Of a DNA stretch of 64,000 bases, positions 1 through 11,990 are shown in pieces. The translations under genes and the position numbers were made by a program. The first letter of the stretch is position 1; the number at the start of each line of letters is the position of its first letter. This DNA is from Cunninghamia lanceolata (taxonomy: Eukaryota; Streptophyta; Pinopsida; Cupressales; Cupressaceae). The DNA lies in contig BSBN01000297.1 in NCBI GenBank assembly GCA_027924645.1, positions 6,572,001-6,636,000 of the forward strand, written 5' to 3'. Under the pieces are notes generated by a model that was not told the origin of the DNA, ran no database searches, and saw nothing but the letters and a program-made list of their open reading frames with translations.

Positions 1-3000
1 CACTTGTGTCAACATGAACCACTAAAGGTGTCTTTACATCATCCACATGCTAGCAAAGAACAAGAAAACATTACAAACATAAAAGTAAAGAAAGTAAAAA
101 TCATGGGGGGGGACTAAAGATCTCAATCTATTATGTTAGAATAATCTTCATCTACAAAGAGACCATTCTCATCCCAATCATGAGTCTCAATGTCCTCATA
201 TTCAACCTTTTAAATACTTTGTAGTTGAGATTTTTCATCACCATACAGAGTAGTACTTTTCACAAATATGCTAGAGAGAGGCATGGTTTTTTAATTTTTG
301 CATTCCACAACCACTACTCATCTTTCCTTTAATAAGTATCCACTTGTATATTTTGAACTAACTTGTTTTTTGTGTCTTTATTTGGAACCCATGTAGCTTG
401 ATTAACTTTTGAAAATATAGTAGTGTAAAGGAAAAAATCCCAAGATTAATCTAGACTAATCTAATAAGATACATACACATAATCATAAAATGACCTAGAT
501 TAACTATTTGACAACTAAAGAAGTGATTAATTCTAAATTAAATGCTAAAGCTAGGAAATTAAATGTAATAGATAGTTGGACTTAGCTCTAAACTTGAAAA
601 AGAAGGATGAAACTAACATGGAATTGAAATTTGTTGCTCTTGGGATTGGAAGTGGGTCCTCTCTATTTATGTTTACCTTAGATTCTATGCAAGGTGGAAG
701 CATACATTGTGTCACACTTATGGGCCACTTGAAAATTTACAAAATCATATTTCATCAAAAATATTCCACCTTTTATTGAAGGTCTTTTTGTGTCCATGTG
801 GGAAGGACCTTTGATTAAAGGTCCCAAAAAAATATAAAGGGGTTAGTTTTGATTGAACCCACATCATTCTTATTTGAGTATCATGGTAACACCTATGTGG
901 TAGTCAATCTGTCCAAACCACATTTTAAGATTTTTTTGGACAAATTTGCTAATTCAAATCATGCTTTTCATGATCAACAAATTCACCATGACATAAAATT
1001 TTGCACGAATGTAGCCCTTAGTGTAAACTTTCCAAAAATTATAGGTTTTAAGATTTGCTATTTGATTAATATATTTATTTTCTATTTCTAATCAACATAG
1101 GTTTATTACAAAAAATAAAGAACTTTGTTTGACACAAATGGAAAAATAACAAACAATAGAAAATATACAAAAATAAGACAACCATCTGTATTAAGCACTC
1201 AGAGTAAGCCTTTTAAAAATATAGGTTTTAAAATATTTTATTTTATCATTATATATTTCATTTTATTTTCTAATCAAAATAAGTTTATTATAAAAATAAA
1301 GACCTCTATTCATCACACATCGAAAAATAGCAAATAATGGAAACAAATTTTAGAAAAATAAGACAACCCTTTGTATTGTTGTCCTTCTTTCAACAAAAAA
1401 AATTGGGTGTAGACAAAAAGGGTTATGCATTACAAGGAAATATGTGAATATTAGAATTAATCTAAATAAAAAATTAATAATAATAAATAAAATATAACAA
1501 AAAATTACATGTGCCCTAGATATCAACATTAATGTTATATGTTTAAAAAAATATGAAAAAGATTTTATTTCTTGACTAAGTTATACATTATGGTGAAATA
1601 TTACTCATTAAAAATACTATAAATTATAAGAAACACTTTATTAACAAATATTTAAAAAATGAGATAAATTATTTTAAATTAAAAAACTTACAAATAGAAT
1701 CTACATAGAAAATTTCACAAATCATTAGTTTACACTATCTTCAAATATTTAACAATTTGGTGGTTGTATTTGAGAGAAACTAGAAATTTTCAAATATGTT
1801 GATTTGCACAGTGTCCCTATTTGGGTTAAATCTATAGATCTAAGATGATTTTGATGGTACGAATCTGATCTTATAGTCAAGGATCTGATCCTACAATTTA
1901 TTTTCCTTTGCTCTTTGATTTACCAAATTTGTTGATATATGTTGATGAAAATCAAGGTCTAGAGGCCTTGACAAGCTACTGAACTAGGTAGTGAAATGAA
2001 CAACTCACAACAATGGATAGAAAAATCTTTATTCATATGCAACAGAAAACATTACAACAAGATTCCAATGGTCTTCTTACATTCCTTGGCCTAATCCTTT
2101 CAATCAATCTAATAGTCAGATTAGACTAACCTAGCCTTCTTGTGAAAACCCAAAACAATCTTCCTTCAAATCTCAAATCTAGAGTAGAAGCTCTAGCAGA
2201 AGCCAAAAACTCACTATGGAGAAGTCAACTTCTTTTAGTGTGGAATTCCCCTACTTATAGGCATTTGAGGCATCCACCACACTCGTCACATGAATGGGAC
2301 ACATGTCAGTCATTAATTGGCTTTTGGACCGACCGTACAGGCGGTCAAAAAACTAATTTTGTCACTTTATGGGAACTTTTAGGCAGTACAGTGGGAAAAA
2401 GTGACCCATTAGGATATTGTAGAAAAAAATAGGTCATCTGCAAATTGTGGGGAAAATTGGGTCATCTACATATTGCAGGAAAAACTAGGTCAACTGCATA
2501 TTGCAGGAAAAATTGGGTCATCTGCGTATTGCAGGGAATTTAGGGTCTACTGCATATTGTGGGATTTTGGGGTTCTACTACATATTGCGGGATTTCAAGG
2601 GTCTACTACATATATCCTACTGTAGACCAAAGTTTTACATAACCTGTTGTAGACCAAAGTTTCGCCTAAGCATAACTTGCTCAATTTTTCTTAGTATCTC
2701 ACCAGATTTAAAATGTGAGCAACCATTTGGACCTTCTTCAAGATGTAGTCAACACTTGGCCATGAATCCTTAGGAAATTCTCTAGAAATTTGATCATCAA
2801 CTCCTGCAGCAAAACAAGAAGGAAAACAAACAAGCAAGAAAGCAAAGAAATCTTTTTGGTTAATGAGGATTGCTCGTGGACCTAGATGCTCCTGCATCAA
2901 ACACGTTGTGTGATGAGAGCCATTTATGTCCCATTTTATTTCATATTTTATCCTTTTTCATATGCCTCAATACCCACCTTTATATTCCATTTTCATACCA

Positions 3001-4329
3001 TGTCATGTATTTTTACCACCATTATGTTGCATATGATATAATATAAATAAGTGATATTTAATATTGTTTTTAGATAAAATAAGATAAAGTAAATATTAGA
3101 TTGTATTTACTAATATTTGTTGTCATTCTAGCCTTGGAAAATAAATCTTCCAGCATACTATTAGGGGAGGAGAGAACAACCTTCCTACAGCCTGTGAATA
3201 CACTTGGCAGCAAACAATTTCAACAGTTAATCTATTTTTAAGTAATTATTTGTTATGATAGATATTAGTTATTTTGTTATAACAACTAGTGATTTATTTT
3301 CATACTCATATGCCATGAGATAATATGTATTATTTGTTGTTGCAACTAATTAAGTTGTGATGACCGTAGACCAAAAGAAATAGCTATTTTCATGGAAAAA
3401 CAAACTCCTATATTTGTGGTTAGTTTTATTCTATCCCACAAGCCATAATTATTTTCCTTAGATAATGCCATAAGAGATGGCAAAAGAATAGGGGAAAATG
3501 CTAAAAAATAGAGTTGTAGAAATGTAATAAAAAGGGGAGAACAACATAGGAATAATGCTGAAAAATAGTGTGGGAGCAATGTAATAGTGTGGGAGCAATG
3601 TAATAGTGCAGGGAGAAATGTCGTGAGAACAAGGAGTGTGGAGAATGAAATGTATTTCTTGAAATAAATTTTAATATATGCGGTAGCTCATGGTTTGAGT
3701 ACTTATAATCTTTTGCAGCCACTGTGTGGACTAAGAGGAAGGGTCCACTCTCAAGAAATGCTGGTGATGATTTTATTATTTCATGTATTTTTATTTTTAT
3801 TTTGTAGTTTGTAAATCATTATATTTTATGGTTTATTTTCTGATTTAAATAGAATATTTTAAATCAATCATTTATCTTGTGTGATTTACAACATATCTAC
3901 TTAGTTTAGATTATTATATAAAGTTTATAAATTATTATTTTCATTATAGTTACTGTTCCTATAGCAAACAATTGCAGCAATCTGCACAATTCATGTAGCA
4001 GACTATTCCAACAACCTGCACAGTTCCTGTAGTAGTTTTAAGCAGCATTGTTCAGAATTCCTAGAGCATTTTTAAATGAATTTTTTAAATTTTTTAGCTG
4101 CATTTCATCTACTCACCTCACTACCTGCATCCCTTGCACATATAGCCATGACATCTTTCACAAGTTTACGCCCCTAGATTGACACATAGACCAAAATGAA
4201 CTTTTATTATTAAACATTGAATCCATTTTATATTACACCCCAGTTAAACTTGATTTGAAGAAACAACTATGAACAAGTAGAAATGAACGTAAAAACATAA
4301 AAATGTTGCATTTTTAGAGTAGTCCAAAC
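1..4329. other. Unassigned AT-rich spacer
   Basis: No coding region can be supported here. The short open frames (for example near 849-1337 and 2142-2432) are AT-rich or low-complexity, show no family motif and do not extend. The part from about 1950 to 2900 could be an old LTR read on the minus strand, because a TATA-like box lies near 2257-2265 on that strand, but no partner copy or primer site was found. A minisatellite inside this stretch is listed separately. The last few hundred bases may be the 5' leader of the gypsy remnant R1, which becomes readable from 4330. Confidence 0.5.
2430..2613. repeat. Minisatellite, about 7 units of 27-30 bp
   Basis: Consecutive imperfect units share the core GGTCATCTGCATATTGCAGG, with drift to GGTCTACTGCATATTGTGGG in later units. 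Two further short copies of TGTAGACCAAAGTTT follow at about 2623-2672. No open frame spans the array in a convincing way. It is probably a local expansion inside an old repeat. Confidence 0.8.
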
Positions 4330-4409
4330 ATGTCAATTTTAAGAGAAAAATACTTCAAAAGTGAAGAATCTGAAGGACACGGAAGAAGGAAAATGTGCTT
4401 GGATGTCAT
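4330..4409 (+). pseudogene. R1: 5' part of gypsy gag-like frame, split by R2
   Basis: An ATG at 4330 opens a frame of 26 codons that runs straight into the R2 insertion point. If R2 and one copy of its 5-bp target duplication are removed, the frame continues without a break at 21566 and stays open to 21797. That continuity is the main reason for calling it coding. No named domain is visible in this short stretch. It probably belongs to the same gypsy relic whose protease, RNase H and integrase pieces lie at 22.5-23.6 kb, but that assignment is inference from position. Confidence 0.5.
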
Positions 4410-7214
4410 TGATGAAGGTAAATTGTCATTGATGTCAAAGAGATGTTTGAGTTGATTGACATTGATGTCAAAAGGTGTTGCAGGTTCACAGGGTGTTGAT
4501 ATTGATCATACAGGAGTTCACATGATTCATATGCATGATGTATGTTCTTGATCAAGAAATGATGATGTAGGATTATTGTTACAAATCAGGAGATCTTCTT
4601 TGTACACATTGCAGATTGATAGGAGCATTTTGGTTATTCACACTCAAGATACATGCTCTCAGGACATTTGATAGTGGCTTTTAACAGTATGCTAAGTGCT
4701 CTTCATTATTTCATATTTGAGGAAGTTCAAGCATTATTGATACTCATGGTTTCATGGTCTTCATTTGACATAGTGTGAATCATGTTTTCAGGACATATGT
4801 GAAAGTTTATGGTAAAGCAAAGAATAATTTTAAGGATATCCAATGTGTTTTTTATTGATATGGTGGTTGATCTTGTGCAAAGTCTTCTTTCAGGATGTCT
4901 TCAAGGGTTCATAAGCATCATGTGTGAGAATAAGATGTGTGATGTTGAGATCAGGAGGTTAAGTTGTTGTCAAAAAGAATGAAGGTATCAGTCTTGCAAG
5001 ACATGATATGTGGTGTACAGAGACATACAAGATTTGTAGAGCTTCCTTGATGGCATAATTAAAAAATTCAAAGTTCATCCTAAAAGACCTAAATTCCTCT
5101 TTGCACTTTATTTATATTTGATTGGTGACCTGCAACTATAGGTAATAGTCACTTAAAGTGACTTATTAGAGGAGTTTTAAGACATAGGTATGACCGGCCC
5201 CACAAAAAGCAATTAAAAACTTAAGGGTTTGAATTTTCCATATAAATGGCTTTATTTTAACTTTAGAAATCTTTTCTTAAACTCCCATTTTTGGCAGCCT
5301 CCTTATGTCATTTATTTATGACAGCAATAAAGTGATTTTTTATGAGCTATTTTCAAGGGAGATTTTATGAAGTTTTTTTAAAAAATAAGGTGGGCCTCCC
5401 TCTTTCTCACATGCCACTTGGAGATATTAAAAAGAGGAGTATATTTTTTGAAGTGGAGAGTGTGATTTTTATAAAAAGCATTAAATATGCTTTATTTAAA
5501 TGGAGAGATTTATTCATAAAGGGTATCTAAATATTTGAAGAGTATAAAATCATTTAATATTTTTTATTAAAGGTGGAAATGGTTTTTAGAAACTTGTTGA
5601 TTTTATCTCCTATTTTGGTGGCCTTTTTATTGTCATTTTTTTAATGATAAATAAATTGAAGATTTTAAGGAGATTTTTTTTTGGAATGAAAGATTTGTTT
5701 CTAATTTTTGTGGCATGGAAGCTAAGAAGGTGGAGGATATTAAATATGTTTTTGGGATTTATTTTGTGAGTTTTTAACTCATGTTTTTTGCAGAGAGTTT
5801 TTGAAGATTGATAAAATTGATTGAAGTTTTTTTATGATCTATTTTTTGTGAAGATGGTTTATTGTAGAGAAGATGAAGACAACATAGATTGAAGAACATT
5901 TTAAAAAGATATTGTTTGCAGATTTTGAAAAGTCAAGAAATGGAAAGAGAAATTAAACAAATTTGTGAGAAGTTGAAAGATTCTGAGAATGTAAAAAATA
6001 TGTAGAGGAAAATGAAGGGTTTTCATTTTATTTGTGAAGATGAAAATAAATCAGAAAAGAGGAAGAATATGAATGGCTTTTCAAAGAAGAGGAAATTGAT
6101 TTTATTTTTTGAAATGATTAGGCAGAGAAGAAAAAATATGAAAGGTCATCAAACATTGTTGTTTGTGTGTGTTTCAATATGCAAGGTTGAAAATAAATAT
6201 ATAAAATCCTCTTGAAGAGAAAAGATTGAGGGGATTGTATGTCATGAAATTTACAGAGATGATTAAGATAACGAGATGGTTTGAGGAATGATGCAGAGAT
6301 TATTTAAATTGTTTTGCAGAGATGTGTTAATATTTGCAGAGATAAGTTATGTGTTTGAAAAGGTGACATATGTTTGTGCAAAGAATCCCAATAAAATTGC
6401 AGAGATGTTTGATATTTTTGTAGAGATATTATTGAATTTGTGCAAAGATTGAAAGGTGATTTGATGATTTGACTAACATAAAAAGAAGACATTGAGATTG
6501 TATTGTGTATTAGCTAATTTGATTGTGCAAAGATCATGAAATTGATGTACATATTGGATTGAGTATAATTGCAAATTCAGAAAAGACATATTGTATAATG
6601 GTGCAAATCAGATTGATTGGCAATCAATTCTTGCACACAAAATCTTATATGTTGATCATGTTGATTGTATTTTGCTAGTGAGGCACAATGTTTTCTAGTG
6701 AGGCACAATGTTTACCAGTGAGGCACAATGTTTTCTGGTGAGGCACAATGTTTTTCGGTGAGGTACAATGTTTTCTGGTGAGGCATAATGTTTGCCAGTG
6801 AGGCACAATGTATGCTAGTGAGGCACAATGTATGGGAGTGAGGCACAATGTATGCTAGCCAGTGAGGCTTATAGGTCAGTGAGACACAATTTCCAGCCAG
6901 TGAGGCCTTGTAAAGAAGTTTTAAAAGTTAAGCCAGTGAGGCAGTTCATGAGTGGTTTTTCTACCCCAAAGGGTTTTCCACTCGGTAAAAACTTGTGTCA
7001 TGCTTCTATTGATTTCCTCTATGTGTGTGCATATTAATCATTTGATCATGAGTTTTTTGTTTACATCTTTTATTATAAGTCTTGTGCATTTAAACTCAAC
7101 AAATCATTAATGTCCTCCTCTTTATTTGTCTTGTAAGTTAAAGTTTGTAAAAAGTTAAAAATTTCTACAACACTGATTCACCCTCCCCTCTCGATGTTGT
7201 CCTAGACTCCAACA
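4410..7214 (+). repeat. R2 5' LTR (2805 bp)
   Basis: Direct-repeat partner of 18889-21560, roughly 95% identical by eye over the first 240 bp (not computed). It is longer than its partner mainly because a 20-bp tandem array at 6674-6860 has nine units here and four in the 3' copy. Short open frames at 5342 and 6012 recur in both LTRs but show no coding signature. The boundaries are TG at 4410 and CA at 7214, two bases before the primer site. Confidence 0.9.
6674..6860 (+). repeat. 20-bp tandem array in R2 5' LTR (9 units)
   Basis: Nine near-perfect units contain AGTGAGGCACAATGT with a variable 4-6 bp spacer. Two degenerate versions (GTGAGGCTTATAGG, GTGAGACACAATTTCC) follow to about 6905. The equivalent array in the 3' LTR has four units. 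Confidence 0.93.
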
Positions 7215-7216
7215 AG

Positions 7217-7228
7217 TGGTATCAGAGC
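7217..7228 (+). other. R2 primer-binding site (tRNA-iMet)
   Basis: TGGTATCAGAGC is complementary to the 3' end of plant initiator-methionine tRNA and lies two bases after the LTR end. It fixes R2 as plus-strand. Confidence 0.93.
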
Positions 7229-7283
7229 CTAGGTTCCCTTTTGTAGCCTAATCAACTTGGGTAGATCCTATGTGTGGAGTACC

Positions 7284-8567
7284 ATGGGAAAGAAGAATAG
7301 AAATAAGGTCTTGAATAGAGAAAAGAACGATGTTGATCAAAAGATGGTAAAACAAGCCTTAGTTAAGCCAAGCAATGATATGTTACATATGTTACCCCTG
7401 AAAAAGAATGATCCTGTAGTTGAGAATTTTGATAAAAAGGAAGACATCAATATGAATATAAGAAGACAAGAACTTGATGAAACTAAAGATAACTTTTCTA
7501 CTGAGATTGATGGTAAAGAAGAAGAATTATTTATGGATGAAGATGAACAGGATTTTGATGAAGATGATTTAGAAGGTGAATTATTGTGTGCTCTGGATAC
7601 AATCAAGCAACTCAGAAAAGAGAATAAGAAACTAGAAGATCAACTTCAACATGAAAAAGTCTTTGAGGACAAAGTTGTTTTATACCTTGAAGAGGCTAGA
7701 AATCTAATTATGGATTTAAGAAGTCAAGTAAATGCTTTAGACAAATTGATTATTACTATGAAGACAGAAGTAGAAAAAGCAAAAAGGGTTGTCAATTTTA
7801 CAAAATCTAATCTTGAAGCTAAAACTGGTGAGTGTCTAAAACTAGAATCAGAAATAGTCTCTTTGAGAAAGGAGTTAGAAAAGGCTTCCTCTAAGTTGCA
7901 CAAGAATCTGTTGTTTGAAAAGAGTAGTGAAGAAGGAGAGTGTTCCAAAGTCAGAAATGCTCCTTGGCAAAAGAGAGACTTAAATTATTATTCTGCTGCT
8001 CCTAAGGAAGACAAGAAGAAAGCAAAAGATAAAGTTTCTGATGTTGGAAGAGAAAGAACAAACAGACCTCCACCTATTAGGTAATACCATTCAATAAGGT
8101 ATAATTATTCTCAATTTCATGGTTATTGCTATTCTTGTCATATCTATGGTCATAGAGCTAGAGATTATAGGACTTATGCCAGAAATGATGTTGAGTGGCA
8201 TAAGAACAAAAGTCTTTCTAGAATGACAAATAAGAGTTCTAATGAAATATGTTACAATTGTAACCAAGTTGGTCACATAGAAAGAGACTGTTGGATGCAT
8301 AGAAGATATGATTATGGAAGTAGTTTTGGCATGTCAAAGAGATATGATTCCTTCACTCCTCTAATTGGTTATAATGTCACATGCTTTAAGTGTCATAATC
8401 TTGGGCATAATGCACAATTTTGTAGGAATAAATTGAAGATATCTAGAGCAGACACCTTGAGCAAAGAAAAGAAAAAGCCTATACAGGTTGGGAGAAGAAA
8501 ACAAAGTCAGGACAAGAAGGATCCTAAACTTGTGCATCTTGCACAAGTTACATCATTAGTTGGATAA
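7284..8567 (+). pseudogene. gag: R2 gag, copia-type, with three CCHC knuckles; one internal stop
   Basis: Nucleocapsid-type Gag protein of R2, which would package element RNA. The chosen ATG at 7284 sits in an excellent context (ACCATGG). The frame runs 428 codons with a single TAA at 8082-8084, after which it continues in phase. Residues about 100-220 are acidic then heptad-rich, consistent with a coiled coil. C-terminal zinc knuckles follow: a damaged one after the stop (CYSCHIYGHRARDY, last Cys replaced by Tyr), then CYNCNQVGHIERDC and CFKCHNLGHNAQFC. The knuckle spacing resembles Gag of plant Ty1/copia elements. The usual N-terminal Gag block of that family is absent, and no protease motif follows. 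Confidence 0.82.
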
Positions 8568-9035
8568 TTGGGAGCATGAAGTAAGAGGGAGTTATTCATG
8601 TTCTATCAAGTATCCCCAAACAGTTTCAAGAAGAAGATCATTTCATGTTTATCAATTTGATGATCTTGTTTTGTTGGTTTTTGGATTCATCTTTGATAAT
8701 GTTTGTGTGTGACAGTGATAAGTGGTTCATGATTGATAAGAAATTCAAGGGCTCTATTCACAAAGAGTTTGGTGTTTTTGAATGACTTGGTTTATAAGTG
8801 ACTTGGTTTATAAATGATTCTATCTTTGTCATATCATGTTGGTACTTACATGGTTGAGTTGTCATGATGCTTTAGTTAAGGTGTTCTCAAGAAACTCTCA
8901 TCAGTTGTTTGCATTATGTGAGCTAAGGAGGTTACATATGGAAGGAGTCAATTTATTATTCTTGTCTCTACATTTGGTTTTGCAAAGTGGTGGTGCAGGA
9001 AGTACTTGATGGTGAAATTAGTTTGTTGATGAATA
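8568..9035 (+). other. R2 internal non-coding stretch left of R3
   Basis: Between the gag stop and the R3 insertion site there is no protease, integrase or reverse-transcriptase signal in any frame. The sequence is T/G-rich and looks like a 3' untranslated segment that continues after R3 at 17714. Confidence 0.6.
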
Positions 9036-9040
9036 GTCTT
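9036..9040. other. R3 target-site duplication, left (GTCTT)
   Basis: GTCTT here and at 17709-17713 is an exact 5-bp duplication flanking R3. Confidence 0.93.
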
Positions 9041-9902
9041 TGTGATCAATGAAATCTGAATGAAGATAATGACTAATCTAATGCATAACAAAACGATTAT
9101 ACCTTCATTGAGACCTCACGAATCCATGTGGGAAGGAGATGCACCATGTAGCTCCTCAAATGTTTCCCTTGATCAAAATAACTAATGTGTATATGTGGGT
9201 TGCTCAAGTGCTCACAACACAATGTAGATGAGATTAGATGATGGATTGGATGGGATTGAGACAAGATTTGGAGTGATTTGGACATTATGGAGGCATGATA
9301 AGAGGATTTGTGGAGTGATTTTGATAGAGTTCTGATGCATGAAAGAGGCCTCTCCTTAGAGAGGGGTCCTATTTATAGGATTTTGGAGATGGGGATGGAG
9401 GGTCAGGATTCATTTGATTAGATCAAGGGCTAGGAATAAAAGTGAATCTTTTATTCCTAGAGGATGAATTAATAATTCCTATTTTGGGAAGAGTGGAGAA
9501 GTGTGGGGGACAACTGAATATTAAATTCAGTGATTGGATGAGTGTGGGGGACAACTGAATTTTATATTCAGTGATTGGGAGTGAGTGGGAGACAACTGAA
9601 TATTAAATTTAGTTTAGTAGATGAGTGGGAGACAAGGTTAATTAAGTGTTTTCTTAATTAACTTAAGCCTAGGTTAATTAGATAATCAGGATTTATCTAA
9701 TTAACAGGGATTAGGAAAATGAATAAATCAACTAAATGAATATTAGGAATATTCATTCAATTAATAGGGATTAGGGTTGTAAGGTTAAATGAATCAATTA
9801 GGTGAATTAATTGATCACCAGGGATATGCAGATTGGGGGAATGGATTAGTACGAGATATGTAAAATTGGTTTGCAGAAGCAGTCCAATTTTAGGTGTCTA
9901 CA
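9041..9902 (-). repeat. R3 3' LTR (862 bp)
   Basis: Matches 16841-17708 with scattered, mostly transition differences. One short length difference is visible: a 7-bp segment at about 17153 is absent here. A three-unit repeat of about 48 bp (core GGGGACAACTGAATAT) lies at about 9500-9612 and is shared by both LTRs. Confidence 0.95.
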
Positions 9903-9915
9903 TTTGCCCCTCTTT
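9903..9915 (-). other. R3 polypurine tract
   Basis: Read on the minus strand it is AAAGAGGGGCAAA, directly next to the LTR start TGTAGACACC. It primes plus-strand DNA synthesis in LTR elements and confirms the orientation. Confidence 0.85.
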
Positions 9916-11990
9916 GAGATGGTGTTGCGGCTAAGCAACATCATTTCAAAGAAGTTAAAACATAGAGATGGATTGGATAGAAAAAAGATTTTGGTTTGGA
10001 AGAATAAGGTTTTGGGATAATTGGTAAGGGTGATGCCCCATCGAGAGGATAGGCGGGTGGCGAGAACATGGTTGTGCTCTCGAAATGGATGGGACAGATT
10101 GGTTGAACGGGTCAGAGGATAAGTGGTGGGATGAAAGGATGATGATGTTCGGAGGTGATTGGTGGATGATCATTGTGTTGAAACTGATTTAGAGCAATCC
10201 TAGGTTCGATATAGCAAAGTGGATATGTTCACCAAGGTATAGAAGACTAGGTTGATGATGTTTATCCAACATTTGCATGGACTAGACATGCAAACAAAGG
10301 GATGATCCCATGCATGCCCAAGATAGTGCAACCTTGTCTAGACGAGGGAAGGGGACTCATAGCATAAGTCCTTAGTACATAAAAGGTATGATGAACCTTA
10401 GATGCATAAGGAGATCAATATGCTAGAACTGACCCTATGATCGATCAAGATATGAATACTAGCTTGGAGTAATGAGACCAACCCATAGGCATAGCATACA
10501 AAAGCAAGACTATGCCCCGTTCTAGATGTTTTTGCCACATACCATGATATAATAAGATCAAGGTAGCTTTGATGTGATCTTCGAATAGGACAAAGGATAA
10601 AAATAAAAAAACCAAAAGACCAACAAACCAAACAAGTAACCATTGTATCTTTCGCCAAAATGGATGATGATGTGATAGATTCTGCCTATCGTAGGAAAGA
10701 TATATCCTAAGGCAAAAATTGATAGATGATTTGATGATGTTGTAAAAGAGGCTCAAGATGTGATGGAGACAAGTTGTGATTGATGCTGATTTGATAGTTG
10801 ATTTTGATTAAGAACAATGCTTTGATAGGTGATGCGATGCTTGGATCTAGTGTAAGCTTATTGATGATAGATGTGATGATGATGTGGGATGATGATGAAT
10901 GCGGTGATGATGAGAGTGTGATGGAGCAAGTTTTATTTGTGTGATGGATAGAATATTTTGGGAATTTTGTGTTTTCTATTGTTTTGGTATTTTTTGATTT
11001 TGTGATGTTTTTGAATTTTTGGATTTTTTTATTTTTTTGGATTTTTTAATTTTTTGATTTTTGAATTTTTTTATGTTTTTGGATTTTTGAATTTTTTTGA
11101 TGTTTTTGAATTTTTTTATTTTTTGGAACAGGAAATGGTTTATTATGATGGTGTCTTGGATTTCATGTGGATAGCCTTTGCACTAGATACCAGTGACAAG
11201 GGAACACCAAGTCTAGAGGTGAAGGTGATGCGGTTGGATAGGGGGATTGGATAGCTGATTCATGATAGATGAATGGACAAGTGATAGGGATGCATGTTAG
11301 ATAGATGGAAGATTGGGATGAGGATTTTCCCCAAGGGCTAGGTTGCAAGGAATCATATGCCCCAATGCTTAAGATTTTGCATGATGGGCTCATGTTTGAA
11401 TGGGTGGACTTTGCAGGAGATGGATGGATAATATACTGAATAAGGAAGTGTGTCAAGAGGTCTCCGAAGCATGTTGTTGATATGTTGTCCCTTATCTTTA
11501 TCAAGATCTAAGGTGGGAGATAGAGTGGATAGAATGGATGGGGAATGATAGGATAAGGATAAGACAGTGGATAAGATGTGCATGGAGATGATGGAGGTGG
11601 ATGAAGGATACGGTTTTGCCCCCCAAGTGTAGGGATACAAAATGGATGGAGAAGGGATTACACATGATGCCCACAAGGGGTTTTCATCAAGGTACTTGCC
11701 CAAGGCGCCACAAGGAGTGGTTTTCACCATTGGACGGATTTTTCTCTTTACTTTTTTCTTGATTTTTTGATTTTTTTGCTTTTCTTGATTTTTTTACTTT
11801 TTTGAGGGAAGGGGGACTCTAGCATCTATTTCCATAGCAAGGAGAAGATGGTCCCATGTTGGATAGTATTTTGGAGGATGATTGCATGGATGTGGGTAGA
11901 TAAGAGAAGATGGAATGGATTATGGATAATGGATTATGGTGTGGATTATGTGGATTATGATGTGGACAATGCGGATTATGATGTGGATTA
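9916..11990 (-). other. R3 3' interior, low complexity
   Basis: Long low-complexity runs: GATG-rich stretches (10720-10920) and T-rich TTTTTGATTTTT-type microsatellite DNA at 10985-11135 and 11740-11806. Open frames on the minus strand (for example 11353-11730) consist of Ser/Pro/His/Tyr-rich sequence without domain motifs. I cannot support an enzyme here. Confidence 0.55.

Noticed and set aside
576..1337. Three small plus-strand frames (67-80 codons)
   Set aside because: AT-rich composition, no motif, no relation to neighbours, and near-repetitive sequence between 1000 and 1330; best read as chance.
2142..2432. 96-codon plus-strand frame
   Set aside because: Overlaps a probable old LTR and the start of the minisatellite; no recognisable domain.
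6674..6860. CRISPR-like regular repeat
   Set aside because: Units are contiguous at 20 bp with no unique spacers, lie in an LTR, and the genome is eukaryotic.
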